DNA of 64,000 nucleotides. Source: Streptomyces camponoticapitis. GTDB taxonomy: Bacteria; Actinomycetota; Actinomycetes; Streptomycetales; Streptomycetaceae. A program made the position numbers and the translations under genes. The stretch covers positions 62,001 through 126,000 of the forward strand of contig NZ_BMMV01000007.1 of assembly GCF_014646115.1 (NCBI RefSeq). The letters run 5' to 3'. The notes beneath the pieces were generated by a model. The model worked only from the letters and a program-made list of their open reading frames with translations, ran no database searches and was not told the origin of the DNA. Positions 26,449 through 35,586 of this stretch are shown here, piece by piece; position 1 is the first letter of the stretch, and each line of letters opens with the position of its first letter.

Positions 26449-27162
26449 TCAGACCAGCCTGCGTGCCGTCGCCCACCGCGTGAGTTCGTGCCGGTTGGAG
26501 AGCTGGAGCTTGCGCAGCACCGCCGAGACGTGCGACTCGACCGTCTTCACCGAGATGAAGAGCTGCTTCGCGATCTCCTTGTACGCGTAGCCGCGCGCGA
26601 TCAGCCGGAGCACCTCGCGCTCGCGCTGGGTGAGGCGGTCCATGTCCTCGTCCACCGGCGGCGCGTCCGTCGACGCGAACGCGTCGAGCACGAAGCCCGC
26701 CAGCCGTGGCGAGAAGACGGCGTCGCCGTCCTGGACGCGGAAGATCGAGTCCACCAGATCCGTGCCGGTGATCGTCTTGGTGACATAGCCGCGCGCGCCG
26801 CCGCGGATCACGCCGATGACGTCCTCCGCCGCGTCGGAGACCGAGAGCGCCAGGAAGCGCACCGGGTCCTCGGCCGCCGCCATCAGCGGGGCACAGCGGC
26901 GCAGGACCTCCACGCCGCCGCCGCCGGGCAGGTGGACGTCGAGGAGGACGACCTCGGGGCGGGTCGCCGTGATGACCGTGACGGCCTGGTCGACGTCGGC
27001 GGCCTCGCCGACGACCTCCACGCCCGTCGTCGCCGTCTGCCCGATCTCGGCCTGTACGCCGGTGCGGAACATCCGGTGGTCGTCGACCAGCACCACGCGT
27101 ACCCGCCTGGTCCCGGCCTCTCCCCCGCCGCCGTCACCGCTCGTCCCGCTGATACCGGTCAT
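26449..27162 (-). CDS. NarL/FixJ-family response regulator
   Basis: 237 residues. Receiver domain 20-145: DD of VRVVLVDDHRMFRTGV, phospho-acceptor Asp in EVVLLDVHLPGGGG, Lys in GYVTKTITG. LuxR-type HTH 170-232: LTQREREVLRLIARGYAYKEIAKQLFISVKTVESHV. The ATG overlaps the stop of the histidine kinase gene by four bases (ATGA), so the two form a coupled two-component system. The divergent PspC gene is an obvious candidate target. The signal is unknown. Confidence 0.95.
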   Translation of the reverse strand: MTGISGTSGDGGGGEAGTRRVRVVLVDDHRMFRTGVQAEIGQTATTGVEVVGEAADVDQAVTVITATRPEVVLLDVHLPGGGGVEVLRRCAPLMAAAEDPVRFLALSVSDAAEDVIGVIRGGARGYVTKTITGTDLVDSIFRVQDGDAVFSPRLAGFVLDAFASTDAPPVDEDMDRLTQREREVLRLIARGYAYKEIAKQLFISVKTVESHVSAVLRKLQLSNRHELTRWATARRLV

Positions 27163-28553
27163 GCGTCCGCCGCCCTCTCCATCTCAAGCTCCACTTCCGT
27201 ACCCCCGTCGGGCGCCGAACGCACCCTCGCCGTACCGCCGTTGCGTTCCATCCGGCCGAAGATCGACTCCCGCACGCCCATCCGGTCGTCCGGCACCGAG
27301 TCCGGATCGAACCCGGGTCCGCGGTCCCGTACGGAGATGAAGACCGTGCGGCCCTCGACCTCCGCGAAGACCTGCACAGCGCCTCCGCCACCGTACTTGG
27401 CGGCGTTGACCATCGCCTCGCGTGCTGCCTGCATCTGTGCGGTCAGTTTCTCGTCGAGCGGGCAGTCCCCGACCACGACGACCTCGATCGGTACGCCGTG
27501 GTAGTCCTCGACCTCGGCGGCGGTCGCCTTCACGGCCTCGGCGAGGGTGTCCGGTTCGTTCTCCTCGTCCTTGCCGGTGCCCTCCGGCTTGTAGAGCCAG
27601 GCGCGCAACTCCCGCTCCTGCGCGCGGGCCAGGCGGCGGACCTCGCCGCCGTCGTCCGCGTTGCGCTGGATCAGCGTGAGAGTGTGCAGGACGGAGTCGT
27701 GCACGTGCGCGGCGACCTCGGCGCGCTCCTGGGCGCGGATACGCATCAGGCGCTCGTCGGACAGGTCCTGTGTCATCCGTACCAGCCAGGGGCCCGCGAG
27801 CAGCGCGACTCCGGCCACGACGGCGATGGCCGCCGTCAGGACGTTGCCGAGCTGGGCGGCCGAGCCGCGTACGACCATGAAGACGGTCAGGCCCATGCCG
27901 ACCAGGGCCACGCCCGCGAGCCCGCGCGCCAGTTGGAAGACCCTGCGGCGCCTGCTGTCCGTGGAGAGCGACGCCCACTGCGCGCGGCGCGCGTTGTCCG
28001 CCTGGCGCCACACCAGGACAACACCGGCGCCGATGAGCAGCGTCGGCCAGATGTAGTGGCCCGCGCCGCCGCGGCCGAGATCCGCGCTCCCGACGAAGAC
28101 GGATCCGACGACGAACAGCGCGATGATCGCGAAGGTCTGTCCGGTGTCGGGCTTCCGGAGCCTTCGCCGACCCTCGCCCGTCGTCTCTATGAGCGGGCGC
28201 GAGGCGGTGGGCATGCCGCCGAAGCCGAGCGGGACGACGATCCAGAAGATGGCGTACAGCATCGCGCCGAGCCCCTGGGCCAGGAACAGGCCGAGGAAGA
28301 CCAGCCGTACCCAGCCGACCGGCAGCCCCAGATGCCCCGCGAGGCCGCGTGCGACGCCGCCCAGCAGTCTGCCGTCGGCGCTGCGGTAGAGCTTGCGCAG
28401 CGGCTGCTCGTCGGCCCCTGGGGCCGTCCCCGACGCCCGGCCGCGGCTCCGGGACGCGCCCGACGGTCCCGAAGGCGACCCCGCGGCAGGCCCCGTGGCC
28501 GATGACGACGACGAGGATGACGACGGGGGCGGGGTGGGCGTGGCGACCGGCAT
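27159..28553 (-). CDS. PspC-domain sensor histidine kinase
   Basis: 464 residues. A Ser/Pro-rich N-terminus is followed by a PspC domain (KLYRSADGRLLGGVARGLAGHLG and the hydrophobic segment after it), more membrane helices (to about residue 260), then a HisKA_3-type dimerisation box with the phospho-accepting His in VAAHVHDSVLHTLTLIQ, and an HATPase domain (REAMVNAAKYGGGGAVQVF as N box; RDRGPGFDPDSVPDDRMGVRES as G1/G2). PspC sensors are associated with envelope stress. Start uncertain: the in-frame GTG at 28568 adds five residues; neither has a convincing SD. Coupled to the response regulator. Confidence 0.93.
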   Translation of the reverse strand: MPVATPTPPPSSSSSSSSATGPAAGSPSGPSGASRSRGRASGTAPGADEQPLRKLYRSADGRLLGGVARGLAGHLGLPVGWVRLVFLGLFLAQGLGAMLYAIFWIVVPLGFGGMPTASRPLIETTGEGRRRLRKPDTGQTFAIIALFVVGSVFVGSADLGRGGAGHYIWPTLLIGAGVVLVWRQADNARRAQWASLSTDSRRRRVFQLARGLAGVALVGMGLTVFMVVRGSAAQLGNVLTAAIAVVAGVALLAGPWLVRMTQDLSDERLMRIRAQERAEVAAHVHDSVLHTLTLIQRNADDGGEVRRLARAQERELRAWLYKPEGTGKDEENEPDTLAEAVKATAAEVEDYHGVPIEVVVVGDCPLDEKLTAQMQAAREAMVNAAKYGGGGAVQVFAEVEGRTVFISVRDRGPGFDPDSVPDDRMGVRESIFGRMERNGGTARVRSAPDGGTEVELEMERAADA

Positions 28554-28719
28554 GCCATTGATGGTCACACGGACGGGTGCACCGTGGCATCAGGGCTGCG
28601 CCCTGAGAGCGGCCCCGAGAACGACCCTGACACCGGCCGGCCGGCCGCCGCCGAATATCAGGGACCGTCCAGGGTCGGGACGGGTGGAGACCGGGCGGAC
28701 GGAAGGTCACCATGGTCGT

Positions 28720-30024
28720 ATGACTCAGTCCGTGCCGCACACCTCGACGCAGCCGCCGCAGCCTGGGCCCCCTCAGCTGGTGCGCGCGCCGCGGCAGAAG
28801 GTCGTCGCGGGCGTCTGCGGCGGGCTGGGGCGCTACTGCGACCTCGACCCCGTCATCTTCCGGATCGTCGTCGTCGTACTCACGCTGACCGGTGGCATCG
28901 GCCTCATCTTCTACGGCTTCGCCTGGCTGCTGGTGCCGGTCGACGGCGAGGACGAGAACGAGCTGCGCCGTCTGCTCTCGGGCCGTGTGGACGGCGCGTC
29001 CCTGATCGCCGTGCTCCTCGCGCTCGTGGGCTGCGGCCTGTTCCTGTCGATGCTCAACAACGGCGGCACCCTCGGCTTCGCCACGATGCTGTCGATCGCC
29101 ACGATCGGCGCTGCGGTCTGGTCGCAGCGGCGCAGCGCCACCCTCCAGGAGGGCGGCCCGCTCGACCCGGGTACGGCGGCGGCCGTGGCCGAGGCCCCCC
29201 CGGAGACGAAGGCCCCGCCGACCCCCGGCAGTCCGTCGTGGTGGCGCGACCCGATCGTCAAGGACGGCACGACGGGGCCGACGTCGCCGCCCGACTATCT
29301 GTGGGGCCCCGACGACGAGGCGGACGCGGCCCCGTCGGACCGGGGGAAGGGGAAGCGGAAGGGGTCAGGGTCCTCGTGCGGGCGCAAGGGCCGCCCGCGC
29401 GGCATCGGCGGCCTCGTCTTCCTGCTGGCGATGGCCGCGGGCGGCCTCGGCCTCGGACTGTCGTGGGAGGAGCAGCCGCTCGGTACGAGCCTGCAGATCG
29501 CCTTCGCCGCCACGCTCGGGGTTTTCGGTCTCGGCCTCGTCGTGAGCGCCTTCCTGGGGCGTACGGGCTTCGGCACGATCTTCCTCACGATCCTCACGGC
29601 CGGGCTGCTCGCGGGCTCGGCGGCCGTCCCGAAGGACATCGGCACGGACTGGGTCCGCACCACATGGCGCCCGGCGACGGTCGCCTCGGTGGCGCCGGCG
29701 TACGAACTGGGCACCGGCGTCGGGACGCTCGACCTGACCCGGGTCGACATCGCCGCGGGCAAGACCCTCCGTACGAAGGCGGAGGTCGGCGCGGGGAAGC
29801 TGAAGGTCGTCGTGCCGCACGATGTGACGTTGAAGGTGCGCGCGGAGGTGGGGCTGGGCGACCTCCGGCTCCCCGGCGAGCCGCCGAACGACATCGACCT
29901 CTCACCGGCCCAGGAACGGACGCGTACCGTGGCCCCGCCCAAGGGTGTGAAGCCCGGGGGCACACTGGACCTCCGGCTCGAAGCCGGTGTCGGACAGGTG
30001 GAGGTGACCCGTGCTGCGGCATGA
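28720..30024 (+). CDS. PspC-domain membrane protein
   Basis: 434 residues. A PspC domain lies at about 23-85 (RQKVVAGVCGGLGRYCDLD, then FRIVVVVLTLTGGIGLIFYGFAWLLVPV). Further membrane helices lie near 95-130 and 225-300. The C-terminal 110 residues form a beta-rich repeat region (ELGTGVGTLDLTRVDI, KAEVGAGKLKVVVP, RAEVGLGDLRLPG, LEAGVGQVEV), like the cell-wall-active DUF2154/LiaF-type domains that sit outside the membrane. It is divergent from the PspC kinase/regulator pair and coupled to the next small gene by a 14-base overlap. It is likely the effector or signal module of that envelope-stress system. Confidence 0.9.
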   Translation: MTQSVPHTSTQPPQPGPPQLVRAPRQKVVAGVCGGLGRYCDLDPVIFRIVVVVLTLTGGIGLIFYGFAWLLVPVDGEDENELRRLLSGRVDGASLIAVLLALVGCGLFLSMLNNGGTLGFATMLSIATIGAAVWSQRRSATLQEGGPLDPGTAAAVAEAPPETKAPPTPGSPSWWRDPIVKDGTTGPTSPPDYLWGPDDEADAAPSDRGKGKRKGSGSSCGRKGRPRGIGGLVFLLAMAAGGLGLGLSWEEQPLGTSLQIAFAATLGVFGLGLVVSAFLGRTGFGTIFLTILTAGLLAGSAAVPKDIGTDWVRTTWRPATVASVAPAYELGTGVGTLDLTRVDIAAGKTLRTKAEVGAGKLKVVVPHDVTLKVRAEVGLGDLRLPGEPPNDIDLSPAQERTRTVAPPKGVKPGGTLDLRLEAGVGQVEVTRAAA

Positions 30025-30274
30025 GTTCAAGCCGGGCAAACTGGTGGCCGGCCTCGCCGTGACGGGCGCGGCCACCGTGTTCGCCGGAGACGCGGGGGGC
30101 TGGTGGGACACCCCCTGGTATGTGATGGTCCCGATCATCTGCGGCGGCCTCTTCCTGGCCTCCGCCGTGTCGATGGCCGACTACAGCATTCGGCGCCGCC
30201 TGTCGGCCAGGGCCGCGTCCAGGGAGAACACCGAGGCGCCGGCGAGCACGAGCGGCAGCCAGGCCATGAGGTAG
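30011..30274 (+). CDS. Small membrane protein overlapping both neighbours
   Basis: 87 residues from a GTG with GGAGGTGACC just upstream, inside the last codons of the PspC gene. Two hydrophobic helices (LVAGLAVTGAATVFAGDAGG and WYVMVPIICGGLFLASAVS) are followed by a basic Arg-rich tail. It probably completes the PspC transcript. The last 94 bases overlap the convergent DoxX gene antisense. No family is recognised. Confidence 0.7.
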   Translation: MLRHEFKPGKLVAGLAVTGAATVFAGDAGGWWDTPWYVMVPIICGGLFLASAVSMADYSIRRRLSARAASRENTEAPASTSGSQAMR

Positions 30275-30699
30275 GCGAGGTCGTTGCCGTAGTAGTACGG
30301 GTCCGACTGCCAGCTCACGGTCAGCCACAGGCTCAGGGAGATCAGCGCGCCGCCGAACGCGGCGAGCCGCGCCAGCAGCCCGACGAGCGTGCCGAGGCCG
30401 ACGGCGAGTTCGCCGATGGCTATCGCGTAGCCGAAGCCCTCGGGGTTCTTGAGGGAGAGGTCGACGAGCGCGGGGATCGCCGAGCTGTCCCGCACGCTCC
30501 GCATCAGTTCGCCGACGGAACCGGGCCCGTTCGCCGACATGAAGGCGCTGTCGGTGAGTTTGTCGAGTCCGGCGTAGATGAAGGTCACTCCGAGGAAGAT
30601 CCTCAGCGGCAGCAGGGCGTACTTCGTCGCCGAGTCCTTCCAGCCCCGCTGCTCACCTCCGACCGTTCCGAAGGTCTCTGTCCGGTATCCGTGCGTCAT
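30181..30699 (-). CDS. DoxX-family membrane protein
   Basis: 172 residues with four membrane helices, beginning YALLPLRIFLGVTFIYAGLDKLTD, the typical DoxX opening, and ending SLDAALADRRRR. GFGYAIAIGELAVGLGTLVGL forms the conserved middle helix with its Glu. DoxX proteins are linked to redox and thiosulfate:quinone functions, but the role here is unknown. The ATG at 30699 is chosen because homology starts right after MTHGYRTETF; the SD is weak. Its 3' end overlaps the small convergent membrane gene. Confidence 0.88.
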   Translation of the reverse strand: MTHGYRTETFGTVGGEQRGWKDSATKYALLPLRIFLGVTFIYAGLDKLTDSAFMSANGPGSVGELMRSVRDSSAIPALVDLSLKNPEGFGYAIAIGELAVGLGTLVGLLARLAAFGGALISLSLWLTVSWQSDPYYYGNDLAYLMAWLPLVLAGASVFSLDAALADRRRRML

Positions 30700-30914
30700 G
30701 GCACGTCCTGCCTTTCCGCTGCCCACGTCGCTCGCAGGGCTCGATTGTCCCTGCGTGCCTCGTGCATGCATACGGATACGACGGACCCGGCGCTCAGCGG
30801 CCCGCCCGCTTTGTCGCCGTCCGCCCGCGGTGTACCGGTCCGGACTCGGGGTCTGTCGTCCGGATCAGCCCGGGGGCCCGTCCGGCGGATCTTCCCGGGA
30901 CCCGAGAAGCCTGC

Positions 30915-32180
30915 CTAGTCCACGACGTCGATCGGCACCCGGTTCGTCTCGACCCCGGCCGCCGTCACCACCTGGACGTCGAGACGGCCCGGCTCCACGT
31001 CGACCGGGACGGGCACGGTGAGCACGGTGTCCGACGGGTTCTGGAAGCCGCCCGGGACCGGGACCAGCGGTACGTGGATGTGCACCGGCCCGATCCGTAC
31101 GACCATCCTGGCCAGCCGGTCCGGCGTGCCGGCGCCCGGCGGCACGAAGCCCGTCCCCCGGATCTCGATGTCGTCACCGGTGCGGATCGGCGCGTCCAGA
31201 TCGCCGGCCTCCCTGGCCCGGACCACGGACAGCACCACCGGGCGACCGCCCTCGGCCCACTTCGCGGCGAAGTACGTCGCGGCGGAGACGATCACCAGCA
31301 GGGCGAGCGCCCACGGCAGGTCGGGCAGCTGCTCGGGGCGGCGCGCCAGCCGTACCGCCGAGAAGAGCACGGCGACGGCCGTGACCAGCGTGTACTGGAC
31401 GTCGGCGAAGCTGCCGCGCCCGCCGTCGTCGCAGAGCAGGTCGGCGAGGCGCGGACGCTCGGCCCGTACCTTCTGCAGCCGCCGGTCCCCGACGCGTACG
31501 CCCACCACCCGGCGTACGACGACGGCGGTCGCGCACACCACGGTCACCACGGTCAGCATGCCAACGCCACGGGCGAGTTCGAGCCCCGCGATCAGCGCGT
31601 CGCGCGCCCGGTTGTCGGAGGCCCCGGCGAGCTGGAGCGCGAGCACCAGCACGGCGAAGACGACGAGCAGCACCCACGCGGAGGCGACGGTGCGGGAGGT
31701 CGACAGCCGGTTGTCCTCGCCGATGAGCGGGGCGAGGAGGCCGCCGCGCGTACGGTGCAGCGTGGCGGCGCCGGTGAGCAGCCCGGCCACGACGAGGGAG
31801 GCGATCAGCCCCGCCGTACGGGCGCCGGTCCAGCCCGCGCCGATCGCGGTGACGGCCAGCCCCAGCACGAAGACCACGACGGCCCCCCACACCAGGAGCA
31901 GCGTGTGCCGCCAGACCGCGTGCAGCCAGGCGTCCCCCGCCTCGCGGCTGCGGTCGGCGACGGCGCGCGCGGACTGGGTGAGTTCGTCGGACACCCACTG
32001 CCTGGACGCGCCCGGTGAGTGCGCGAGCGCGGCGGGCAGACCCTGGCCGGCCGCGAACTCCTCACGTTTCGCGACGAACGCCGCGACTGCCCGGCGGTGC
32101 CCCTCGGGAGCCCCGCTCGGGCAGTTCCCGCAGGTACAGCCCCCGCCGTGCGTGCCTTGCCCCGTCACTTGCACCGCCAC
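30915..32180 (-). CDS. Multi-pass membrane protein with Cys-rich N-terminus and TIG-like C-terminus
   Basis: About 421 residues. A CTCGNC cluster near residue 15 could bind metal or take part in redox. Six hydrophobic segments occupy about 90-330 (for example TLLLVWGAVVVFVLGLAV and SAWVLLVVFAVLVLALQLA). The last 70 residues (DDIEIRGTGFVPPG, VRIGPVHIHVPLV) resemble an IPT/TIG-like beta-sandwich. Start chosen among three in-frame GTGs (32180, 32174, 32168), the first having GGAAGG about 12 nt upstream. The enzymatic role is unknown. It lies alone between DoxX and the methyltransferase on the minus strand. Confidence 0.8.
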   Translation of the reverse strand: MAVQVTGQGTHGGGCTCGNCPSGAPEGHRRAVAAFVAKREEFAAGQGLPAALAHSPGASRQWVSDELTQSARAVADRSREAGDAWLHAVWRHTLLLVWGAVVVFVLGLAVTAIGAGWTGARTAGLIASLVVAGLLTGAATLHRTRGGLLAPLIGEDNRLSTSRTVASAWVLLVVFAVLVLALQLAGASDNRARDALIAGLELARGVGMLTVVTVVCATAVVVRRVVGVRVGDRRLQKVRAERPRLADLLCDDGGRGSFADVQYTLVTAVAVLFSAVRLARRPEQLPDLPWALALLVIVSAATYFAAKWAEGGRPVVLSVVRAREAGDLDAPIRTGDDIEIRGTGFVPPGAGTPDRLARMVVRIGPVHIHVPLVPVPGGFQNPSDTVLTVPVPVDVEPGRLDVQVVTAAGVETNRVPIDVVD

Positions 32181-32274
32181 ACCGAATGCCGCCTTCCCCG
32201 CTCCGCACCCGTCGTTGTCGCTCCGGGTGAACTTCCTTGCTGTGACTGGGAATTGTGCCGTATCCGGGAGGGGG

Positions 32275-33033
32275 TCAGACGCCGAGGACCAGATACGCGA
32301 AGCCCATGTACCCCCGGTAGCCGCCGAGATAGCCCGCCCGGTGCCGGGCCGCGGTGGCCCGGGCGGCGTCGCGCAGGGGGTGATCGGGGTGGTCCAGGGC
32401 CCACCGCTCGCCCCAGCCGGCCCGGCCGTTGGACTCGAAGACATCCCATTCGCGCTGGTCGGCGACGGTGGTACGGAGCGGTGCGAAGCCGGCGTCGGCG
32501 GCGGCCCGGACCAAGTCGTCGAGCGAGCCGACGAATTCGTCCTCGACGGCGCCGAGTCCCGTCAGCGCGGCGCCGGTCGGCGGGACTGTCCAGAATCCGT
32601 CCGCGAACAGCACGTGCCCGCCGGGCTTCACGGTCGCGCGCAGGGCGCGCAGCGCCTCGCGGGTCGAGCCGGGCCAGGCGTGCACGGCGCCGATGCATAC
32701 CGCCAGGTCGTATCCGGTCCGCGTCCACGCGTCGGCGGAACTCTCGTGGAAGGTGACCCGGCTGTCGAGCCCCCGCTCCCGGGCGAGCCGTCGCCCGCGC
32801 CCGACGGCGACGGGATCCTTCTCCACGCCGTCACCGGTGCTGCCGGGAGCACCGTCGACCATCCGCAGCAGCAACTCGCCCCAGCCACAGCCGAGATCGA
32901 GCACCTGCCCGCCGTCGGGCAGCGAACAGGCGTCGACCAGTGAGCGGGCGTGTTCGTCGGAGAGGGGTGCGTTCCAGGTCAGGAGGGGGTTGTTGGGGGC
33001 GGCGAGGATGGCGTTCAGTTCGTCGTCGGACAT
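32275..33033 (-). CDS. SAM-dependent class I methyltransferase
   Basis: 252 residues. Motif I is VLDLGCGWGELLLRM, the SAM-binding GxGxG; an acidic residue follows in GVEKDPVAVGRGR, and motif III/IV is YDLAVCIGAVHAWPG. The rest (LKPGGHVLFADGFW-type segment VKPGGHVLFADGFWTVPP) is standard for small-molecule methyltransferases. The substrate cannot be told. The ATG at 33033 lacks an SD; an in-frame GTG at 33051 adds six residues. Neighbours give no pathway clue. Confidence 0.9.
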   Translation of the reverse strand: MSDDELNAILAAPNNPLLTWNAPLSDEHARSLVDACSLPDGGQVLDLGCGWGELLLRMVDGAPGSTGDGVEKDPVAVGRGRRLARERGLDSRVTFHESSADAWTRTGYDLAVCIGAVHAWPGSTREALRALRATVKPGGHVLFADGFWTVPPTGAALTGLGAVEDEFVGSLDDLVRAAADAGFAPLRTTVADQREWDVFESNGRAGWGERWALDHPDHPLRDAARATAARHRAGYLGGYRGYMGFAYLVLGV

Positions 33034-33085
33034 GGGGGGAGACGCTCGCACAGACGAGCGGCCGGTGCGAACGAATTGCGGGGGC

Positions 33086-33676
33086 TCAGAGGTGGTCGAC
33101 GTCCGCGAGATCGATGTCGATGTCGAACGGGACGGAGAGCTTCAGCCGCTCGTGGAAGATACCGACCAGCGCATACGACTGCGTGACCTCGGCCAGCTCG
33201 TAGACCTGGACGACCGGGTGTTCGTCCGCTCCCGCCATCTCCACCAACCAGAAGTTCTTGATGCCCGCGCGCGCGTATTTGTGCGGCTTGGTGTCGCGGT
33301 CACGTGACTCGGAGTCCGGCGAAACCACCTCGACGGCGAGCGAGACGTCCGCCGCCTGAAAACGCGTCTGCTGTCGGCTCCCCAGGGCTTCGGCACGTAC
33401 GACGGAGATATCGGGCTCGGGGGCATTGCGCTCGTCGAGTTGGACGGTCATCTCGCGCCGTACACGCACTTCCGGTGGAGCGGTGCGGCGCAGTCCGGCC
33501 ATCAGCATGTCGATCACGATGCTGTGGAAATCCCGCTGCGGACTCACGAAAACCAGGCTCCCGTCGATCAGCTCTGTGTGCGGCGGGAGCCCGGGCAGCG
33601 TCAGCAGATCGTCCACGGTGTAACCGTCCTGCGGCGGCACCGGCCACGAGGTGGTGCGCAGCGGCTCAGCGGTCAT
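33086..33676 (-). CDS. Uma2-family (DUF820) PD-(D/E)XK-fold protein
   Basis: 196 residues matching the Uma2 restriction-endonuclease fold: TELIDGSLVFVSPQRDFHSIV, then APEPDISVVRAEAL and SLAVEVVSPDSESRDRDTKPHKYARAGIKNFWLVE, where the PD, E and K active-site pattern (PDIS, EVVSP, K of KYA) can be followed. An SD (GGGAGG) lies 6 nt before the ATG. Such genes occur in multiple copies in Streptomyces and their role is unknown. It is located just downstream of guaA on the same strand. Confidence 0.9.
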   Translation of the reverse strand: MTAEPLRTTSWPVPPQDGYTVDDLLTLPGLPPHTELIDGSLVFVSPQRDFHSIVIDMLMAGLRRTAPPEVRVRREMTVQLDERNAPEPDISVVRAEALGSRQQTRFQAADVSLAVEVVSPDSESRDRDTKPHKYARAGIKNFWLVEMAGADEHPVVQVYELAEVTQSYALVGIFHERLKLSVPFDIDIDLADVDHL

Positions 33677-33733
33677 GGTTCCTCCCATGGACGGGATTCC
33701 GGTCCGTGCGGCAAGCCTACCCAGGGCATATGG

Positions 33734-33769
33734 CGATGCCGCCGCCCAAACGAGTGAGCGACGGCATCG
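33734..33769. terminator. Possible guaA terminator
   Basis: An 8-bp inverted repeat (CGATGCCG at 33734-33741, CGGCATCG at 33762-33769) with a 20-base loop starts 22 bases past the guaA stop and before the Uma2 gene. The long loop makes it a weak call. Confidence 0.4.
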
Positions 33770-33790
33770 GCGTTGACCTGGGAGGAGCGG

Positions 33791-35371
33791 TCACTCCCAC
33801 TCGATCGTGCCCGGCGGCTTGCTCGTCACGTCCAGGACCACGCGGTTCACGTCCGGCACCTCGTTGGTGATGCGGGTGGAGATCTTCGCCAGTACGTCGT
33901 ACGGCATCCGCGTCCAGTCCGCCGTCATCGCGTCCTCCGACGAGACCGGGCGCAGCACGATCGGGTGGCCGTACGTGCGGCCGTCGCCCTGCACGCCCAC
34001 GGACCGGACGTCCGCGAGCAGCACCACCGGGCACTGCCAGATGTCGCGGTCGAGACCGGCCGCCGTCAGCTCCTCGCGGGCGATGGCGTCCGCCTCGCGC
34101 AGCAGGTCGAGGCGCTCGCGCGTGATGTCTCCGACGATACGGATGCCGAGACCCGGCCCGGGGAAGGGCTGGCGGTGGACGATCTCGTCCGGCAGGCCCA
34201 GCTCCTGGCCGACCATCCGGACCTCGTCCTTGAAGAGCTGGCGCAGCGGCTCGATGAGGGAGAACTCCAGGTCCTCGGGGAGTCCGCCCACGTTGTGGTG
34301 CGACTTGATGTTGGCCGTGCCGCTGCCGCCGCCCGACTCGACCACGTCCGGGTAGAGCGTGCCCTGGACGAGGAATTCGACCGGCTCGCCGGGCTCGGCC
34401 TCGGCGATGATCTCCGCCTGCGCCTGCTCGAAGACCCGGATGAACTCGCGGCCGATGATCTTCCGCTTCTGCTCGGGGTCGGAGACCCCGGCCAGCGCGG
34501 CCAGGAAGCGCTCCTGTGCGTCGACGACCTTCAGCTGCACACCGGTCGCGGCGACGAAGTCCTTCTCGACCTGCTCGGTCTCGCCCTTGCGCATCAGACC
34601 GTGGTCGACGTACACGCAGGTCAGCTGCGAGCCGATGGCCTTCTGCACGAGGGCGGCGGCGACAGCGGAGTCCACTCCGCCGGAGAGACCGCAGATCGCG
34701 CGGCTGGAGCCGACCCGCTCGCGGATCGCGGCGACCTGCTCCTCGATGACGTTGCCGGTGGTCCAGGTCGGCTCGATGCCGGCGCCCCGGTAGAGGAAGT
34801 GCTCAAGAACCTGCTGGCCGTGCGTGGAGTGCATCACCTCGGGGTGGTGCTGGACCCCGAACAGCTTCTTCTCGTCGTTCTCGAAGGCGGCGACCGGCAC
34901 CACGTCGGTGGAGGCGGTGACGGTGAAGCCCTCGGGGGCGGCGGAGCAGGCGTCGCCGTGCGACATCCAGACCTGCTGCTCGTCCGGGGTGCCGCCGAAG
35001 AGGGTGGAGTCGGCCTGCGAGACGTGCAGTGCGGTACGGCCGTACTCACGCGAGCCGGTGTTGTCGACCGTCCCGCCGAGTGCCGTCGCCATCAGCTGGA
35101 AGCCGTAGCACATGCCGAAGACCGGGACCCCGGCCTCGAAGAGGGCGCGGTCCACGGAGGGGGCGCCCTCCGCGTACACGGAGGACGGGCCGCCGGAGAG
35201 GATGATCGCCTTGGGGTTCTTGGCCAGCATCTCGGCCACCGGCATCGTCGAGGGGACGATCTCGCTGTAGACCCGGGCCTCGCGGACGCGGCGGGCGATG
35301 AGCTGGGCGTACTGCGCGCCGAAGTCGACGACGAGTACGGCGTCGGGGGCGGCGGGGGGTACTGCTGGCAC
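33791..35371 (-). CDS. guaA: GMP synthase (glutamine-hydrolysing)
   Basis: A 526-residue two-domain enzyme converting XMP to GMP. The class I amidotransferase at the N-terminus has the nucleophile in [11 protein letters not shown] and the His/Glu pair in [11 protein letters not shown]. The ATP pyrophosphatase domain has the PP-loop [12 protein letters not shown], then a GuaA C-terminal dimerisation domain ending PPGTIEWE. The GTG at 35371 has GGAAGG upstream. The length is normal. guaB and guaB3 are 21 kb away in this window. Confidence 0.98.
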   Translation of the reverse strand: MPAVPPAAPDAVLVVDFGAQYAQLIARRVREARVYSEIVPSTMPVAEMLAKNPKAIILSGGPSSVYAEGAPSVDRALFEAGVPVFGMCYGFQLMATALGGTVDNTGSREYGRTALHVSQADSTLFGGTPDEQQVWMSHGDACSAAPEGFTVTASTDVVPVAAFENDEKKLFGVQHHPEVMHSTHGQQVLEHFLYRGAGIEPTWTTGNVIEEQVAAIRERVGSSRAICGLSGGVDSAVAAALVQKAIGSQLTCVYVDHGLMRKGETEQVEKDFVAATGVQLKVVDAQERFLAALAGVSDPEQKRKIIGREFIRVFEQAQAEIIAEAEPGEPVEFLVQGTLYPDVVESGGGSGTANIKSHHNVGGLPEDLEFSLIEPLRQLFKDEVRMVGQELGLPDEIVHRQPFPGPGLGIRIVGDITRERLDLLREADAIAREELTAAGLDRDIWQCPVVLLADVRSVGVQGDGRTYGHPIVLRPVSSEDAMTADWTRMPYDVLAKISTRITNEVPDVNRVVLDVTSKPPGTIEWE

Positions 35372-35484
35372 GGGCGCGGCCTTCCGGCGGTGAAGGGGTT
35401 CGGTACCCCGATTCTAACGGGGGCCGAACACAGCTTTTCGTCTCAGCATCCGAACCCGCGGGGGGGCTCCCGGCGGCCCTCGGG

Positions 35485-35490
35485 CATACT
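35485..35490 (+). promoter_or_regulatory. -10 element of the chorismate mutase leader transcript
   Basis: CATACT lies 7 nt before the ATG of the 23-codon leader, the spacing typical of leaderless Streptomyces transcripts, so the leader peptide itself would be translated from the 5' end of the RNA. No clear -35 is seen. Confidence 0.5.
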
Positions 35491-35497
35491 GGCTGCC

Positions 35498-35569
35498 ATG
35501 CGCGAGCACTCGACCTTCGTCTTTACCTATGGCACCGGCCCGTCCGGCTGCCATGGTCGTGCCGCTTGA
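35498..35569 (+). CDS. Aromatic-rich leader peptide upstream of chorismate mutase
   Basis: A 23-codon frame from ATG 35498 to TGA: it begins MREHSTFVFTY and ends SGCHGRAA. Codons 7, 9 and 11 are Phe, Phe, Tyr, exactly the products whose synthesis chorismate mutase starts. It is followed 17 bases later by a strong GC hairpin and then the mutase gene. The layout is that of transcription attenuation by ribosome stalling at Phe/Tyr codons. It is too short to be recognised on its own; the support is its composition and position. Confidence 0.7.
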   Translation: MREHSTFVFTYGTGPSGCHGRAA

Positions 35570-35586
35570 GCTGACAAGCGACTTCC

